Below, piece after piece: positions 23,721-35,654 of a stretch of 64,000 nt of DNA. The notes below the pieces were generated by a model. It made no database searches. It had not been told where the DNA came from and saw only the letters and a program-made list of their open reading frames with translations. The number at the start of each line of letters is the position of its first letter. Position 1 is the stretch's first letter. The translations under genes were made by a program, and so were the position numbers. Source of the stretch: Mytilus californianus (lineage: Eukaryota; Mollusca; Bivalvia; Mytilida; Mytilidae); the NCBI RefSeq assembly GCF_021869535.1, contig NW_026262712.1:108745640-108809639 (forward strand), in the 5' to 3' direction.

Positions 23721-24699
23721 TATTGGACCATAATAGGTAAATTAAAAAAAAATTAAGTTCTTAGACCACATTCATTCTGTGTCAGAAACCTATGCTGTGT
23801 CAAATATTTAATCACAATCCAAATTCAGAGCTGTATCAAGCTTGAATGTTGTGTCCATACTTGCCCCAACTGTTCAGGGTTCGACCTCTGCGGTAGTATC
23901 AAGCTGCACCCAGCGGAGCATTTTATTGCATATTTTGTCAAGTTTATTGTCTTTAGATAATGATATTTTACTTATTTTGTATAATTTTGCCGATTTTTAT
24001 TTTGAAAACTTAATAGATAGGTTTAAACATTGTTAAACTGTAAACAGTAAAACTGATCATCAACACAAGATCTACAAAAGGCAACTAAATAATACTTTTA
24101 CAAATAAGAAAACATATCTGATTGCAATAAAAGTAAAATAAATATCAAAATGGCATAATTTTACCAGATGAGCAATTAACGTCTTTTAGAGCCTCTTGCT
24201 AAAGAAAGGCAAGATATACATGTTACTTCACAGAATATACCTTTCAGCTAATTACAGAATTCTCAAAAAAAAAATTCCCAGATGGTCCTAGAAGAAAATC
24301 CGCTGGCCCTCACTATTTTTTTTATTGCAAAAAAAAACAAAATTATTGGGTATTTTGCAAAATTTTGGTGGTCAAAACCTTCAGACCACCACTTTTTGAG
24401 AACTCTGTTACTTTTGAAATGAAAAAAAAGGTGTTGCTCAAAGACTTCCAGCAAATAAATACATGTAAGTCAAGAGGTACATTGAAAATGAAAAGGAAAG
24501 AAGGGATAGTCCAGGGAATTAAATATAAATAGCACCTTAAATAACAAAAGAAATGTTGTTTTTTAAAACATTTCAAAGTACCAGCCCTTATAAGAAACAT
24601 GCAAAATGTTATTCATGGGTGAAAAGTCTACAAATGAATTCTTTTGATGTCTTGTTTTACAGTTTAGGATATACCTGATGTTATAAGATGTTGAAATTC

Positions 24700-24845
24700 A
24701 TTTATATTTTTTTGCATAGAACCTTACCAGGTGAGATATAAATTCTATAGAATGCATTATAAGACTTATGTTGAGGGAGTTAACTCCAATAATATGCTAT
24801 AGAATCTGTTGTATGCCAATTATCTGTCCTGGTAAGGCAGTGATT
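24700..24845. mobile_element. Possible small inverted-repeat element
   Basis: 'accttaccagg' near 24722 and 'cctggtaaggc' near 24827 are inverted ends about 110 bp apart, with an internal 'attctatagaat' palindrome. It is short, so the call is tentative. Confidence 0.4.
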
Positions 24846-24899
24846 GGAAAATATCACCTCAAGGCTTTCCTCTACACCTATATTGCAACTGATTGACAA

Positions 24900-24970
24900 A
24901 AATAAACAATTTTTACTTGGATGGAGAGTTGTCTCATTGGCACTCATACCACATCTTCTTATATCTATCT
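24900..24970 (+). repeat. Family A fragment
   Basis: It carries 'gagttgtctcattggcact' and 'cataccacatcttctta', the right-hand part of family A. Confidence 0.7.
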
Positions 24971-25094
24971 ATTTGTAGCCTTTCATGAAGTGTATCACCC
25001 TATACCGTTATTTATCAACTTACATGTATTTAATATTATATAAATTCAATTGCTAATACTCTTTGTTTCCATATACAATGTATATGTGTTAATA

Positions 25095-27222
25095 GATCTA
25101 TATGTATATGTCTAGCGTTTATTGTGAAATTTTGGTAGCATTGCTACTAGCAATTCTGTAATATTGGTTAGAAACCAATAAAATATTCTTTTAGGTTGAT
25201 TGATGTGTAAGATAGGATTAATTTAGGACAGAATAAATGGCTTATAATTGGTACCTAAATATAAACATTGTTATTTTTTTATAAGTTTTTATTGCTTGAA
25301 CACAAATTAAATAAGATTTGGAAGTCACAAAAGATCCATAGGAACATAGCAAAATTTTATGTCAGAAATTTACTTTTTTCTGCTTATAATCAGTGTTATT
25401 GAACAAATTAAAAAATAAAACATTTGTAAAAAAATATGGGAAATTAATAATTCCAGGGTTGGCAAAAACCCGGGTTTTTCAGAGTCTTGCCTAGTCCAGT
25501 GGGAAATACTGGGAAAAACCCAGGTTTTACCAGGTAATACTGGGTAATATGAAAAATCTTAAAGAGGATTTAGTTCTAAATTACAAATGCAATGCATAAA
25601 ACAAAAATATGTAAGACATTATACTTTAATTTATTTGTTTGAGACTCTTATTATAAAGTGTATAAATTTGAGAAAGTATTGGTCCGTTATGATTAATAGA
25701 TAATCCTAAACATTTATTAAATTGCCAGAACTGTCTATATTGGACAAACTGTTAACATGAATCCAAAGTATTCAATTTGTTTTTTTTACAACTAATATTT
25801 AGAGTAAACAATGTATTATATTATGTATATGTAAGGAAAATGGACTGTTTTGTTCTCTACAAGTTTGGGTGACAATGTCCCCTAAGAGTGTTTATTTAGC
25901 AATATGATTGTATACCAATTTATCGGTGCTTTGCTTTTGCAGCATTTCATTTGCGCCAAAATAATCTTTCATTTGTGCCACAAACCATATTTCATTTGCG
26001 CCAAAATAAAACATTTTATTTGCGCCAATAATACAGGTAAATAGTATAAAAAAATAGTTTTATTCAAAAGAGACTTTTGATATTAACTTCAAAACACAGA
26101 TTTTGATTGCATTATAAAACATATTCCTCCAAAATTAGTCATCGTAACCATAATGAAAGCACTATACACGTTCTTAAGAAGAGACTTTTCACAATAATGT
26201 TAAAACCCAGTTCTGTTATAATTTAACTAGATCATAAAACCTAAATGAAAGCACTATACACTGGAGTAAAACCAAAAGTTTGTTCTGACACAAGACTTGT
26301 AAGCAAAGGCTCAGATGTACTCATGTACACTTGATAACCTATATATGTGTCATAAAAAGACTTATTTCCTCTATATAAAAATAAGGAGATGTGGTATGAC
26401 AACTATCCACCAAAGTTTAAATGAATTATGAAGTGGATGACAGCAAGTACAGGCAACCATACGGTCTTCAACAATGAGAAAACCCATAGCGTATAGTCGG
26501 CTCTAGAGTCTAGACGGCCCTGACATGAAAAATATGAAACAATCCAATTCTGAGAAGACTAACGGCCTGTTTGTCTTAAAATTGACAATGTCCATCTTGA
26601 CACCTCAAACATGTGAACACTATATAATTTTAAACCTAAGTGACTCAGTTTTATATTAAAAAATTAATTAGAACTTACTTAGACTCTTAAAAAAACTTTT
26701 TTATTCACGATGTAGCAATGAATATTATAAACTTTTCCGTTAAATGATACCTGTAAAATGACGCAAATGTAGTTTTTATCTTTTGGCACAAATGAAATAT
26801 AACCTTGTGGGGCAAATGAAAGATTGGATTTTGTAAAAATTGGCGCAAATGCAATGCACCCCAATTTATTACATTATACAATTCACTATTACACCACACT
26901 AAAATGCATTTTTTCAAACCTTGGCATCCAAAAATAAGCAAAACTTAAATGTATTCTGACTTTTTCATGTATATAGAATTAATAGTGACAAGAAAGAAAT
27001 AGATTTTATCCTCTGAAAATGACTCCATGTGTATCTGTATAAAATGTGTATATTTAGCAGTAATACTATGAAACTTAATCTTTCTTTATTATTCTGTGTA
27101 AAATTCAGCTTAAAAAATCATATTGCCCAGTATTATCCATTTCTATGAGTATTGCCCAGCCCGGGAAAGTTCATTTCCCTTGCTACCAAAATTTCACAAC
27201 AAACATTAGACATATACATGTA
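25095..27222. mobile_element. Element with ~40-bp terminal inverted repeats, containing nested elements
   Basis: The left end 'gtatatgtctagcgttta' and 'ttgtgaaattttggtagca' (about 25103-25141) matches, inverted, the right end 'tgctaccaaaatttcac' and 'aacattagacatatac' (27180-27216). Inside is a second inverted pair with 'aatactgggtaatatg' (25540) and 'catattgcccagtatta' (27119). Inside that is foldback element H copy 2. A family A fragment lies at 26375-26560. No transposase frame is visible. Confidence 0.75.
25930..26875. mobile_element. Foldback element H, copy 2
   Basis: The left arm has three 'catttgcgccaaaa'-type words and the right arm three or four 'gcgcaaatg' or 'gcacaaatgaaa' words in the opposite sense. 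Both arms are followed by an 'acctgta' or 'tacaggta' word, as in copy 1. A diverged ~135-bp tandem pair ('aagagacttttgatatt', 'gaaagcactatacac') lies inside at 26060-26275. Confidence 0.7.
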
Positions 27223-27320
27223 TTTTCATTCACTAAGAGTTAAATAATTTGTCAAGCTAAATTAATCAATTATTTTCATTCACTAAGAGTTAAATAATTT
27301 GTCAAGCTAAATTAATCAAT
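27221..27320 (+). repeat. Exact 50-bp tandem duplication
   Basis: The units 27221-27270 and 27271-27320 are identical, each starting 'tattttcattcactaagag'. The duplication abuts the right end of the element above. Confidence 0.9.
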
Positions 27321-27329
27321 TAATGATTG

Positions 27330-28980
27330 GCTTTTCAAGGAAAACTTTTAATTCAAATTGAATAAACTCCACAGAGAACAATAGCTGTCGTATTTATTCA
27401 ATGGGACAGGTGAACTTGCAAAAAAATTAGATACCCTGGCAAAGCGGAACTCATTCTGGGGAAAGGTTTCGTTTCTTTCGTAATAAATTAAATGTAACTC
27501 CATAATTGTTATAAAGTTTTGCAAAGGAGAAGGTTCACAAAGGGTCCATATTGGCCCTAAAATTCTCAGAATGATTCTGTGATATTTTTAACTTAAGATA
27601 TGAAAAAAATTGATGACAAAATATGTGAAAATATCTGACTAAAACAAATTCAACAAGCTCATACACATTAGAACTATTGTGAAGTCATTATGAGGTCACA
27701 ATTGTGCCCTCTAATGAAGATAATTTTGATTAATTTTTGCCTGAATTTTAATAGTTTTTGCCAGTACCATAATCATTTTTTGTTGGGATATATATGTCTT
27801 ATCGCTATTTTGTGTATTTTTCCTTTGATCATTTTTTGTGATAATTTTCCATATCATGCTACTCGCTTGAGATAGAAAATTATCGTCCAAAACTAAGGAC
27901 ACACTTGATGTTGTCAATGTAAACATCAACGATGTCATATGCAAAATAGCGATAAACAGAATATCTGGTCTTTCAAACTCAAGGATGTTTCTCTGCCACT
28001 TCTCATCTCGGGTCTGTCGCCTTTCGATGAGATTGTAGCTGAGAAACACCCTCTCGTTTGAAAAACCATTGATAATCTACATATAATATTAATTGCCATG
28101 ACTGTACAAATTTCAAGACTATATACCTTAAGGATTGAAACTGACTGTTTCACACATGAAAAAGAGGGAAATTGATTGTTTGATATTACAATGAGATTGT
28201 GTTGACAGACTATAAGTAACATGCTTTGACTGGATCAAGATTTAAATGGCTTAATTGATGAGTAGAGTATATAATCAAGAATAAGATGCAGGTTAATGGA
28301 GATTTCTTTCTAAAAAATCAAATATAAATCAATACTTTATGCAATGTCGTGAGAAAACATTGATTCATAACAATATTACTGTTCAAGACAGGCTTGATTA
28401 ATTTGACTCAATACAAAAACCCTTCTCTCTTTACTTTCTGTTAATTTCAGTTTAGTGATTTGTGTAGGCTTTTAATGAAGCATTAGGTAAAGTAATCAGA
28501 AATTTAATATTGTAAAAATGTATAAAGGGTCTGTCAGTTGTAGCAGATTGATTATGATAGGAAGGAGTAATTTATTTCAGTAATCATTTATAAGCAAAGC
28601 AAATATAAATCTGAAGAATAAATACAGGGAATAGTCAAATATTTACAGACCTTTTAATATACATGTTATACATGTATATATATAAATTGTTTGTTTTCAT
28701 GGTTCATATTGGTCTATTCTTCATTTATTAGATACTTTAGTTTATTCAGACTACTTTTAGCAACAAATGGAGTAATTTTTGTATAAATTGTTACAAAACT
28801 TACATATTTACAAACTTGAAAGAAACGTTATCAGTATTGTATGTGAATTCCAATGTACATTTTCACATTATTTGAAAAAAAAATTATAATGAACTCTTAA
28901 AATTCTGTATACATTTAATTTAATTTGTTTTTCTAAGTAAATTAGTCCTAAAAATTCAAAGTTGAATAAAGAATTTGAAA
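27330..28980. other. No supported gene
   Basis: Two overlapping minus-strand frames of 112 and 95 codons exist between 27711 and 28222 but have no recognisable family. 'atgcaaaatagcgataaac' near 27941 and 'tcttatcgctattttgtg' near 27798 are inverted, which suggests another inverted-repeat element instead of a gene. The rest is AT-rich. Confidence 0.35.
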
Positions 28981-29139
28981 AGTAATTAAACATAAATTGA
29001 TGTTTGCATGACCTGTATTTTAATCAGTTGTTACTGATATTTATTCAATACCGCTTGGTCAGTGAATTCGTATATAGGGATCATTGCATCTGTTGGTGCC
29101 TACACATTTCGTATTTACAGCACCTCTTTTATCAGTATC

Positions 29140-30262
29140 AGGTCTGTTTGCCCTTGGTTCATTTGCCCACAGAATCTGTTCGACCTACTTTAAAAAAAAT
29201 ATATATATGGTAAAAATTAAAGAAAATATATATTTCTCAAAAAACGTGGATTAAACTATTTAAAAATAAATGGCTTGTTTTGTAGCATTGATTGGCTTCG
29301 TTGTTACAGTTGTTTTCATTTAGAATTACGTTTAATGACTGTTAATTGTAATTTAGAATGGTGATTAGTTATATTTATGATGTCTTTGATCTCATTGATT
29401 GTTGCATTAATTGTCTTTGGTGGATTAATAATGAAATTTTGTTTTAAATGAACTACATTGTAGTCAGCTTGAAATGAGTAAGAACAATGATGTATGAATT
29501 GTAAGACATGAAAGGGAATTTTTTTTCGTGATTTGGCTTCTTTGATCTCGAAGGGGATTATTTAGTAAATAGTGTTGTTACTAATGTAGAAATGAAGAGT
29601 GAATGACTGCGTGATTGTGTCTTTTTAGTATTTTATTTTTATAGCCCCGCAATAAAGTTTTCTGGGCCATATAGTTTTACCCTTATCAGTCATTCCATCA
29701 TTCTGTCCTTCTGTCATTTGGCTATGAACAGTTATACAGACTTTCATTCTCAAATTTCCACTCCTAAAAATGGCTTCAAGCATTTTTTTGCAAGCGGAGC
29801 CATTGGTGTCGCTCTGGCACATCTAGTCTAGAATATTTTGTCAGTGCTCTTTATAATAGTGATGTTAGAACATCATGTAACGGGTGTGTGTTGCGAAGGA
29901 CTAAGTTTGACTGTTCAAGTTGGATCTTGTAATAACTGTTTTAAAATGATTGTTTTGAAATTGTCAAAATGTATCAATAAAGATTCAATTGTTTTATATT
30001 ATATACCTTGTATTCCTGTACTCTACAGTGCAAATCAAAGGAAAATAATGATATGGTAGCAGCAATACAACATTAATATTTGGCCAAATTTCCAAAAAAT
30101 TTTAACATACTCATTTTTTTAAATTTATATACATTAAACAACATGTCAACGAAATAAAGTAAAATTCAGGGCAAATGAACCTGGGGCAAACATGTTTTAG
30201 GGTGAACGGACATAGGGCGAACAGGTACTAGGGTGAATGTGAATAAGGGCGAATGGACCCAG
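29140..30262. mobile_element. Possible foldback element with 'gggcgaa' or 'gggcaaatgaacc' words
   Basis: 'tggttcatttgccc' near 29155 is inverted relative to 'gggcaaatgaacctgg' at 30170. The right end carries repeated words ('gggtgaacggacat', 'agggcgaacagg', 'agggcgaatggacc'). A separate 'gccccgcaata' repeat sits inside at 29640-29830. The arms are short, so this is tentative. Confidence 0.45.
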
Positions 30263-30299
30263 ATTCTCCTTTTTCAGTGGCAGGATTGCCAGAATCTTT

Positions 30300-30720
30300 A
30301 GTACCTCTTATTATACCTGAGCTTCACAGAAGTGGGAGGAGTATACTGGTTTACCTCTGTCCATTTATCCATCCCAGGAAATTCTTCTCACATTTTTCTC
30401 AGGAACTACAAATCAGAGCTTTCTGAAATTTGGTAGCAAGATTCATGTAAGCATGTTTTACTGTGATGCATTTTCACATAATCATCACTCATCAGTTTCC
30501 TGCTAACTGAATTCTTATATATTCTAACAATAACCCATAATGGCCATGTATAAATTTTCATCTAATTTTCTCTGGAACTACAGATCAGAGCCTGAAATTC
30601 AGCATCAAGCTTCATGTGAAGTAACAGTGAGCCTGCTATAACATATGATGCAGTTTCACATCCATAGCTTATCAACTTCCAGTTCATTGAATACATAAAG
30701 TGGGGTATCATTAGTATTGC
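30300..30720 (+). repeat. Diverged ~190-bp tandem pair
   Basis: Two related blocks, at about 30370 and 30545, share 'tctggaactacagatcagag' or a variant, and 'attcatgtaag' or 'cttcatgtgaag'. I see no gene. Confidence 0.5.
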
Positions 30721-30804
30721 ACACATTTCATCTCGTATTTTTGATACTTTATTTCAAGGAAAATTTCATAGAATCTGTCCTATTATAATGTCTATTTAAA
30801 GCTG

Positions 30805-30842
30805 GGACAATTATACTAATAGTTAGTATCATAGTCCCAGTT
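30805..30842. repeat. Short hairpin, second copy
   Basis: 'ctgggacaattatacta' and 'tagtatcatagtcccag' form a hairpin like that at 9646-9692. Confidence 0.6.
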
Positions 30843-31099
30843 TAACATGTTTAAAGCAATATATTAGACTCCTACTCATAAATATGCTTCAATGACTTTA
30901 GATTAATATAATCAGTAAGGGATAATAAAAAATTGTAAAAACCATTTTTAGGCAGTAAAGCTGCCTTATGCGAGCACCCTAGATTTGTGTTCTACCCAAT
31001 AAATGCTGAAATACGTGCCATTGTTATTATCTAGCTGGATATAATGTTATTTATAACTAATTAAATAGTTTTTTCATACTTTTAATTCTGGATTACAAA

Positions 31100-31830
31100 A
31101 ATATGACCAGAAAAAACCTTAAATGATCGTCGAACCACCCAAAAGTTTTGAAGTTGCACATAGGAAGTAGAGCACATTAGGAATCCTTATGTAGTTTATT
31201 ATCCCCTGTGCTTTTGGCTAAGATGTCGAAGAACAATTGTATGAAATATTTAATCGCCGAAAATCTTTAAAGACAAGTAGTTTAGATTTCCCAAATGGCA
31301 AAAGTCGTAGGAATATTGTTTGTCGTCAATACGTGTTACAACTACGTCAGTAGTCTATTAATAAGTTCCACTGTACATGCTGTTGGCGGCAATTTCAAAT
31401 TAGAAGACGAAATTTTCGTATCTTTTCAATTTGGAGGCAGGGATTCAAATTAAAGGTGGTCCGAGGTCCGCGACCTTCCACTTTTGCAATCGGACTCTCG
31501 ACTTGGTTACTAGCTACGCCCGACGGACCTTTCACTTGAAAGAAAATTAAAAATAACTTTGCAAACCTTTTTACCAAAGTCTCTAAATAAACGATCTCAA
31601 AACGTATTTTCATCTTTATTATTCATGACAGCGATGTTCATTTTGTTCAACCGCTAGCTTTATACAGATAATCGCCTACAAGTAATGTGTAAATTCGAGT
31701 AAAATCGTATCTGACTGACAAAAACAACATTGAAAAACAATGGATGCCGTGTAGACAATTACAATATCGGGTCCGATTCCGGAAGCGGATAAGGGTAATT
31801 CCGGGTTTTGGAGATCAACTACAAAAAAAA
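31100..31830. promoter_or_regulatory. CpG-rich, non-repetitive island inside intron 1
   Basis: The stretch has many more CpG dinucleotides than the flanking introns (for example 'ggtccgcgacc', 'ctacgcccgacgg') and no repeat landmarks. 'gattccggaagcgg' near 31774 contains an ETS-like core, CCGGAAG. An alternative promoter or enhancer of the adenylate-kinase-like gene is possible; nothing in the sequence proves it. A minus-strand frame at 31395-31613 has no recognised family. Confidence 0.35.
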
Positions 31831-32239
31831 ATTTCAGGCAGGTGACAAAATACATCTATGCATGGTAAATAAATATAAACACTAGAAATGGAAACCAAAA
31901 GATATATGTAAAAGAAAGAAAAAGCAAAAAATATTTGATACAGAAACTCAAAATTACTTTTTGACAAATTTTAATGTCAAAATCCAATACAATGTGACAG
32001 CTGGGAACAGTATATCTAACAATATATATGTTCCTGGTGACAGTATAAATCTTCTTTATCAGTGATAAATGTTGATAATGCATGTAAGATGCTTTTAAAG
32101 TGTAAACACATTACTGCAATTTTTTTCTCAATTTTGAAGGGTCAGTTAACATAGCTGGAAGTTTCTTACTTTGTTTTCGCAAATAGTGCAACTAGATTTT
32201 ATGATACCTGAATGTAAGCAAATCATATGATATAAATGT

Positions 32240-33925
32240 GGAATCCTTTGGGTCACTCTACCCCCTCCTGTTTGATAACTTTGAAACGGATGAGATCCCC
32301 ACCCCTAAACCATATATATTCATGTATGGGACTATATAACTAATCAAATGAAATATAGGGGGAAGTCCCTAGGGTTACCCCACCCCTCCTATTTGAGAAC
32401 TTGGAAACAGTCGAGATCCCCACCCCTAAACCATATGTATTCATGTATGGGACAATATAACTAATCAAATGAAATACAGGAGAGTCCCTGGGGTCACCCC
32501 AACCCTCCTGTTTGGGAACTTTGAAATGGTCGAGATCCCCACCCCTAAACCAAATATATTCATGTATGGGACAATATAATAAATCAAATGAAATATAGAG
32601 GGAGTCCCTGCGGTCACCCCACCCCTCCTGTTTGAGAATTTGGAAACGGTCAAGATCCCAAGACAAGACAAGACAATTTATTTAAACTTAAGCACACGTA
32701 TGGTGCTACAAGAGGATAACAATTATACATTAACAATTACATATATACTTATACATTTACAAGCAAGACACACAATAAATAAATAAGTGATATCATACAA
32801 TAAAATTGAAATAAACCATAGTTGGTTGATTTGTTTGCAAAATTCTTAATTGCAACGTGGATATGAAGTTATTGTAACATGCTTTGTATTATGAAAATAT
32901 TTTTTCAATATGTCTTAGAAACATGCACACTTTTGTTAGCAGTGGCACGTTACAGTGTGATAATAGACCAGTATTTTTCAATTGGGAAGGATTTTGTGTG
33001 TAATATGTAGGTATATATCTTTCTCTTAAAGACATAATTTGTTCATTGGAGCATACAAAAAAATAATGATCCCATAAACCATACATATTCATGTATGTGA
33101 CAATATAACAAATGAAATGAAATATAGGGGGAGTCCTTGGGGGTCACCCCACCCCTCCTGTTTGAGAACTTGGAAACGGTCGAGATCCAACCCCTTATCC
33201 ATATATATTCATGTATGGGACAACATAACAAATTATATGAAATATAGGTTGAGTGCTTGGGGCCACTCTACCCCTTCCTGTTTGAGAATTTGAAAACGGT
33301 CGAGATCCCCACCCTAAACCATATATATTCATGTATGGGACAATATAACAAAACAAATGAAATATAGGGGCAGCTCCTATGGTCACTGTAAACCATCCTG
33401 TTTGAGAACTTGGAAGCGGTCGAGACCCTCACCCCGAAACCATATATACTCATGTATGGGACTATATAACAAATCAAATGAAATATAGGGGAGTCCCTGC
33501 AGTCACCCCACCCCTCCTGTTTGAGAACTTGGAAACAGTCGAGATCCCGACCTCTAAATTAAACCATATATATTCATGTATGGGACAGCAGAACTTATCA
33601 AATGAAATATAGGGAGAGTCCTAAGGTTCACCCTACCCCCTCCTGTTTGATAACTTGGAAACAGATGAGATCCCCACCCCTAAACCATATATACTCATGT
33701 ATTTGGCAATATAACAAATCAAATGAAATATAGGGGAAGTCACCGGGGTCACCCCACCCCCTCCAGTTTGAAAACTTGATAACGGTCGAGATCCCCACCC
33801 CTAAACCATATATATATTCATGTATGGGACAACATAAAAAATCAAATGAAATATAGGGTTAGTCCCTAAGGTCACCCCATCCCCTCTTGTGTGTGTTTTA
33901 AGAACTTGTAAAAGTTTGAGATACC
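32240..33925 (+). repeat. Satellite, ~120-bp units, interrupted by a retroposon
   Basis: Repeated units carry 'cctcctgtttgagaac', 'cggtcgagatccccacc', 'atatattcatgtatggg' and 'aatgaaatatagggg'. The array is split at 32661-33067. The overlapping minus-strand frames (32340-33477) only reflect the unit. Confidence 0.9.
32661..33067 (-). mobile_element. Retroposon insertion in the satellite, with 7-bp target duplication
   Basis: The 407-bp block begins 'agacaagacaagacaattt', a short-period repeat like the 3' tail of a non-LTR element read from the other strand. It is flanked by GATCCCA on both sides (32654-32660 and 33068-33074), while an undisturbed unit reads 'gagatcccca'. This marks an insertion into the pre-existing array. 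No reverse-transcriptase frame is visible. Confidence 0.75.
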
Positions 33926-34869
33926 AACTCCTAAACCATATTCATTCCTGTTCGTCATTTCAAACAGATTTGAATGACATACAAGGTCAATCTCATAGGC
34001 ATCACATATGCATATCACTTTACTAGACCTAATCAATGTGTACTAGACTTTGCCCAATGTCAGGCGACCATGGGAATGAATAATTATGGCAGCTTTGTTT
34101 GGGAGACTTCGTAACAGCATTCTGTTACAATTATTTCTTGTTTATTATAAAATTTTATTGATGCAAAAAATGAGTAGGTTTAAAGAATTTACCTTAATTA
34201 TATTTTGAATAATTTCTGGTTCTATAAAAAATTTCATTTTAATATGGCTCATTTTAAAGAAAACATATCTTTCAAGCCCAAGAGTGTTTGACCAACTTTA
34301 TTATAATCACCTGTCATTTTATTCCAAACTTAGACATCATGGACTTGGGGTGAAGGCGGGGGTCATTTACATTTATTATGGGCAGGTCAGTCAGACCTCA
34401 CCTTTGATCCCCGTAGTAGTAAACATTTGTCTGATTTGTGTCTCATAACTTTTGCACTGTAGAACACAAACTCAGTTTTCTTTCCAGGGAAGCAAGTCCA
34501 TGCATACTATTACAAGCTCGTACTAAGTCAACTTGAACTACTAACAGTCAACTAATACCAACGTTAACTATCAACTAGAACAACTGCAATCATTTCGAAC
34601 TTGTACCACTGCAGACACATGACCATTAAAAATATACTTGATATATGCGTTGCTTTTGAAAACCTTGATAAAATATGAATTATTTGCCTTAATAATTAAT
34701 TCATTAAATGAACATAAATGCACAATATATGAATGTTTAATGTTTGTTCTTTTAAATCTTAAAAAAAATGAAGCAACATAGCCACAGTTTTCATAATTAT
34801 GTTTGCCTTGGTTTTTGGTTAACTGCCTACAGCGCTTACAGTGCTTTGATTGTTTACTGGAACCTTTTA

Positions 34870-35150
34870 GCCTTTGTTTTAGTTTAAGTATCCTTGTCTT
34901 AGGGAATTCTTTCTCATTAATGTAAATCCCACACTACCTCTTATTCAGAGGCTAATACTTTTAAATATAAAAATGAGAATGGAAACGGGGAATATGTCAA
35001 AGAGACAACAGCCTTTGTTTTAGTTTAAGTATCCTTGTCTTAGGGAATTCTTTCTCATTAATGTAAATCCCACACTACCTCTTATTCAGAGGCTAATTCT
35101 TTAAATATAAAAATGAGAATGGAAACGGGGAATATGTCAAAGAGACAACA
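34870..35150 (+). repeat. 141-bp tandem duplication
   Basis: Two copies start at 34870 and 35011, each beginning 'gcctttgttttagtttaag' and ending 'gtcaaagagacaaca', and differ by a few bases. The right copy runs into the family F repeat. Confidence 0.9.
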
Positions 35151-35520
35151 ACCCGACCAAAGAGTAGAAAACAGCCCAAGGCCACCAATGGGTCTTCAAC
35201 ACAGCAAGAAAATCCCACACCAGGAGGCGTCCTTCAGCTGGCCCCTAAACAATAATGTATACTAGTTCAGCGAAAAGTGACATCACACTAAACTCTGTAA
35301 CATATAAATGAACAAAAATTATAAAAAACATACAAGACTAACAAAGGCCAGAAGTTCCTGTCTTGGGACAGGCGCTAAAATGCGACGGGGTTAAATTGTT
35401 TTGTGAGATCTCATCCCTCCCCCAATACCTCTAGCCAATGTGGAATAAACAAACACACAGCAATACGCACAGTAAAACTCAGTTTAAAAGAAGTCCAAGT
35501 CCGATACTAGAATAGGTAAC
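35100..35520 (-). repeat. Interspersed repeat, family F, inverted copy
   Basis: 'agacaacaacccgaccaa', 'gccaccaatgggtcttc', 'cgtccttcagctggcccc' and 'aatacctctagccaatg' occur in the reverse order of the copy at 6890-7285. Confidence 0.8.
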
Positions 35521-35654
35521 ATATAAGAAACTAAGCAAAATGACAATGATCAACATAAATTAACAAAAGACTACTAGCAGTTACTGACATGCCAGCTCCA
35601 GACCTTAATTAAACTAATTGAAAGGTTATGTCTTCATCATATGTTTGCTTTCAG

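Larger units (their letters stand above)
21490..23935 (-). repeat. Composite element E, copy 2 (inverted relative to copy 1)
   Basis: It starts with 'tatacgaccgcaaaaaa' and 'gtatgacgttggcggcgtcg'. It then carries the ~165-bp 'ccataccacaaag'-type units, an inserted hairpin pair (21903-22080) and the ~130-bp array (22510-23720). It ends in 'gggttcgacctctgcgg' and 'cagcggagcatttta'. All parts are the reverse complement, in reverse order, of 3413-5775. Confidence 0.8.
18793..35654 (+). other. Intron 1 of the adenylate-kinase-like gene (16.9 kb)
   Basis: The intron opens with GTAGGT and closes with ttgctttcag. It is filled mostly by repeats, listed separately. Non-repetitive parts are 18.8-20.5 kb (one possible exon-like frame at 19555-19687), 27.3-29.0 kb, and a CpG-rich stretch at 31.1-31.8 kb. 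Skipped or alternative exons inside it cannot be excluded. Confidence 0.8.

Noticed and set aside
22918..23731. Overlapping minus-strand frames of 66-97 codons
   Set aside because: They are the same tandem repeat in the inverted composite element E.
27711..28222. Minus-strand frames of 112 and 95 codons
   Set aside because: No recognisable domain; the two overlap in different frames, and inverted words around them suggest a repeat.
31738..31800. ATG in the CpG-rich island as an alternative start spliced to exon 2
   Set aside because: The frame from that ATG stops after four codons (TAG), so it cannot join the P-loop exon directly.
32340..33477. Minus-strand frames with recurring YIVPYMNIYGLG peptide
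   Set aside because: Satellite units read in one frame; no start context, splice sites or family.
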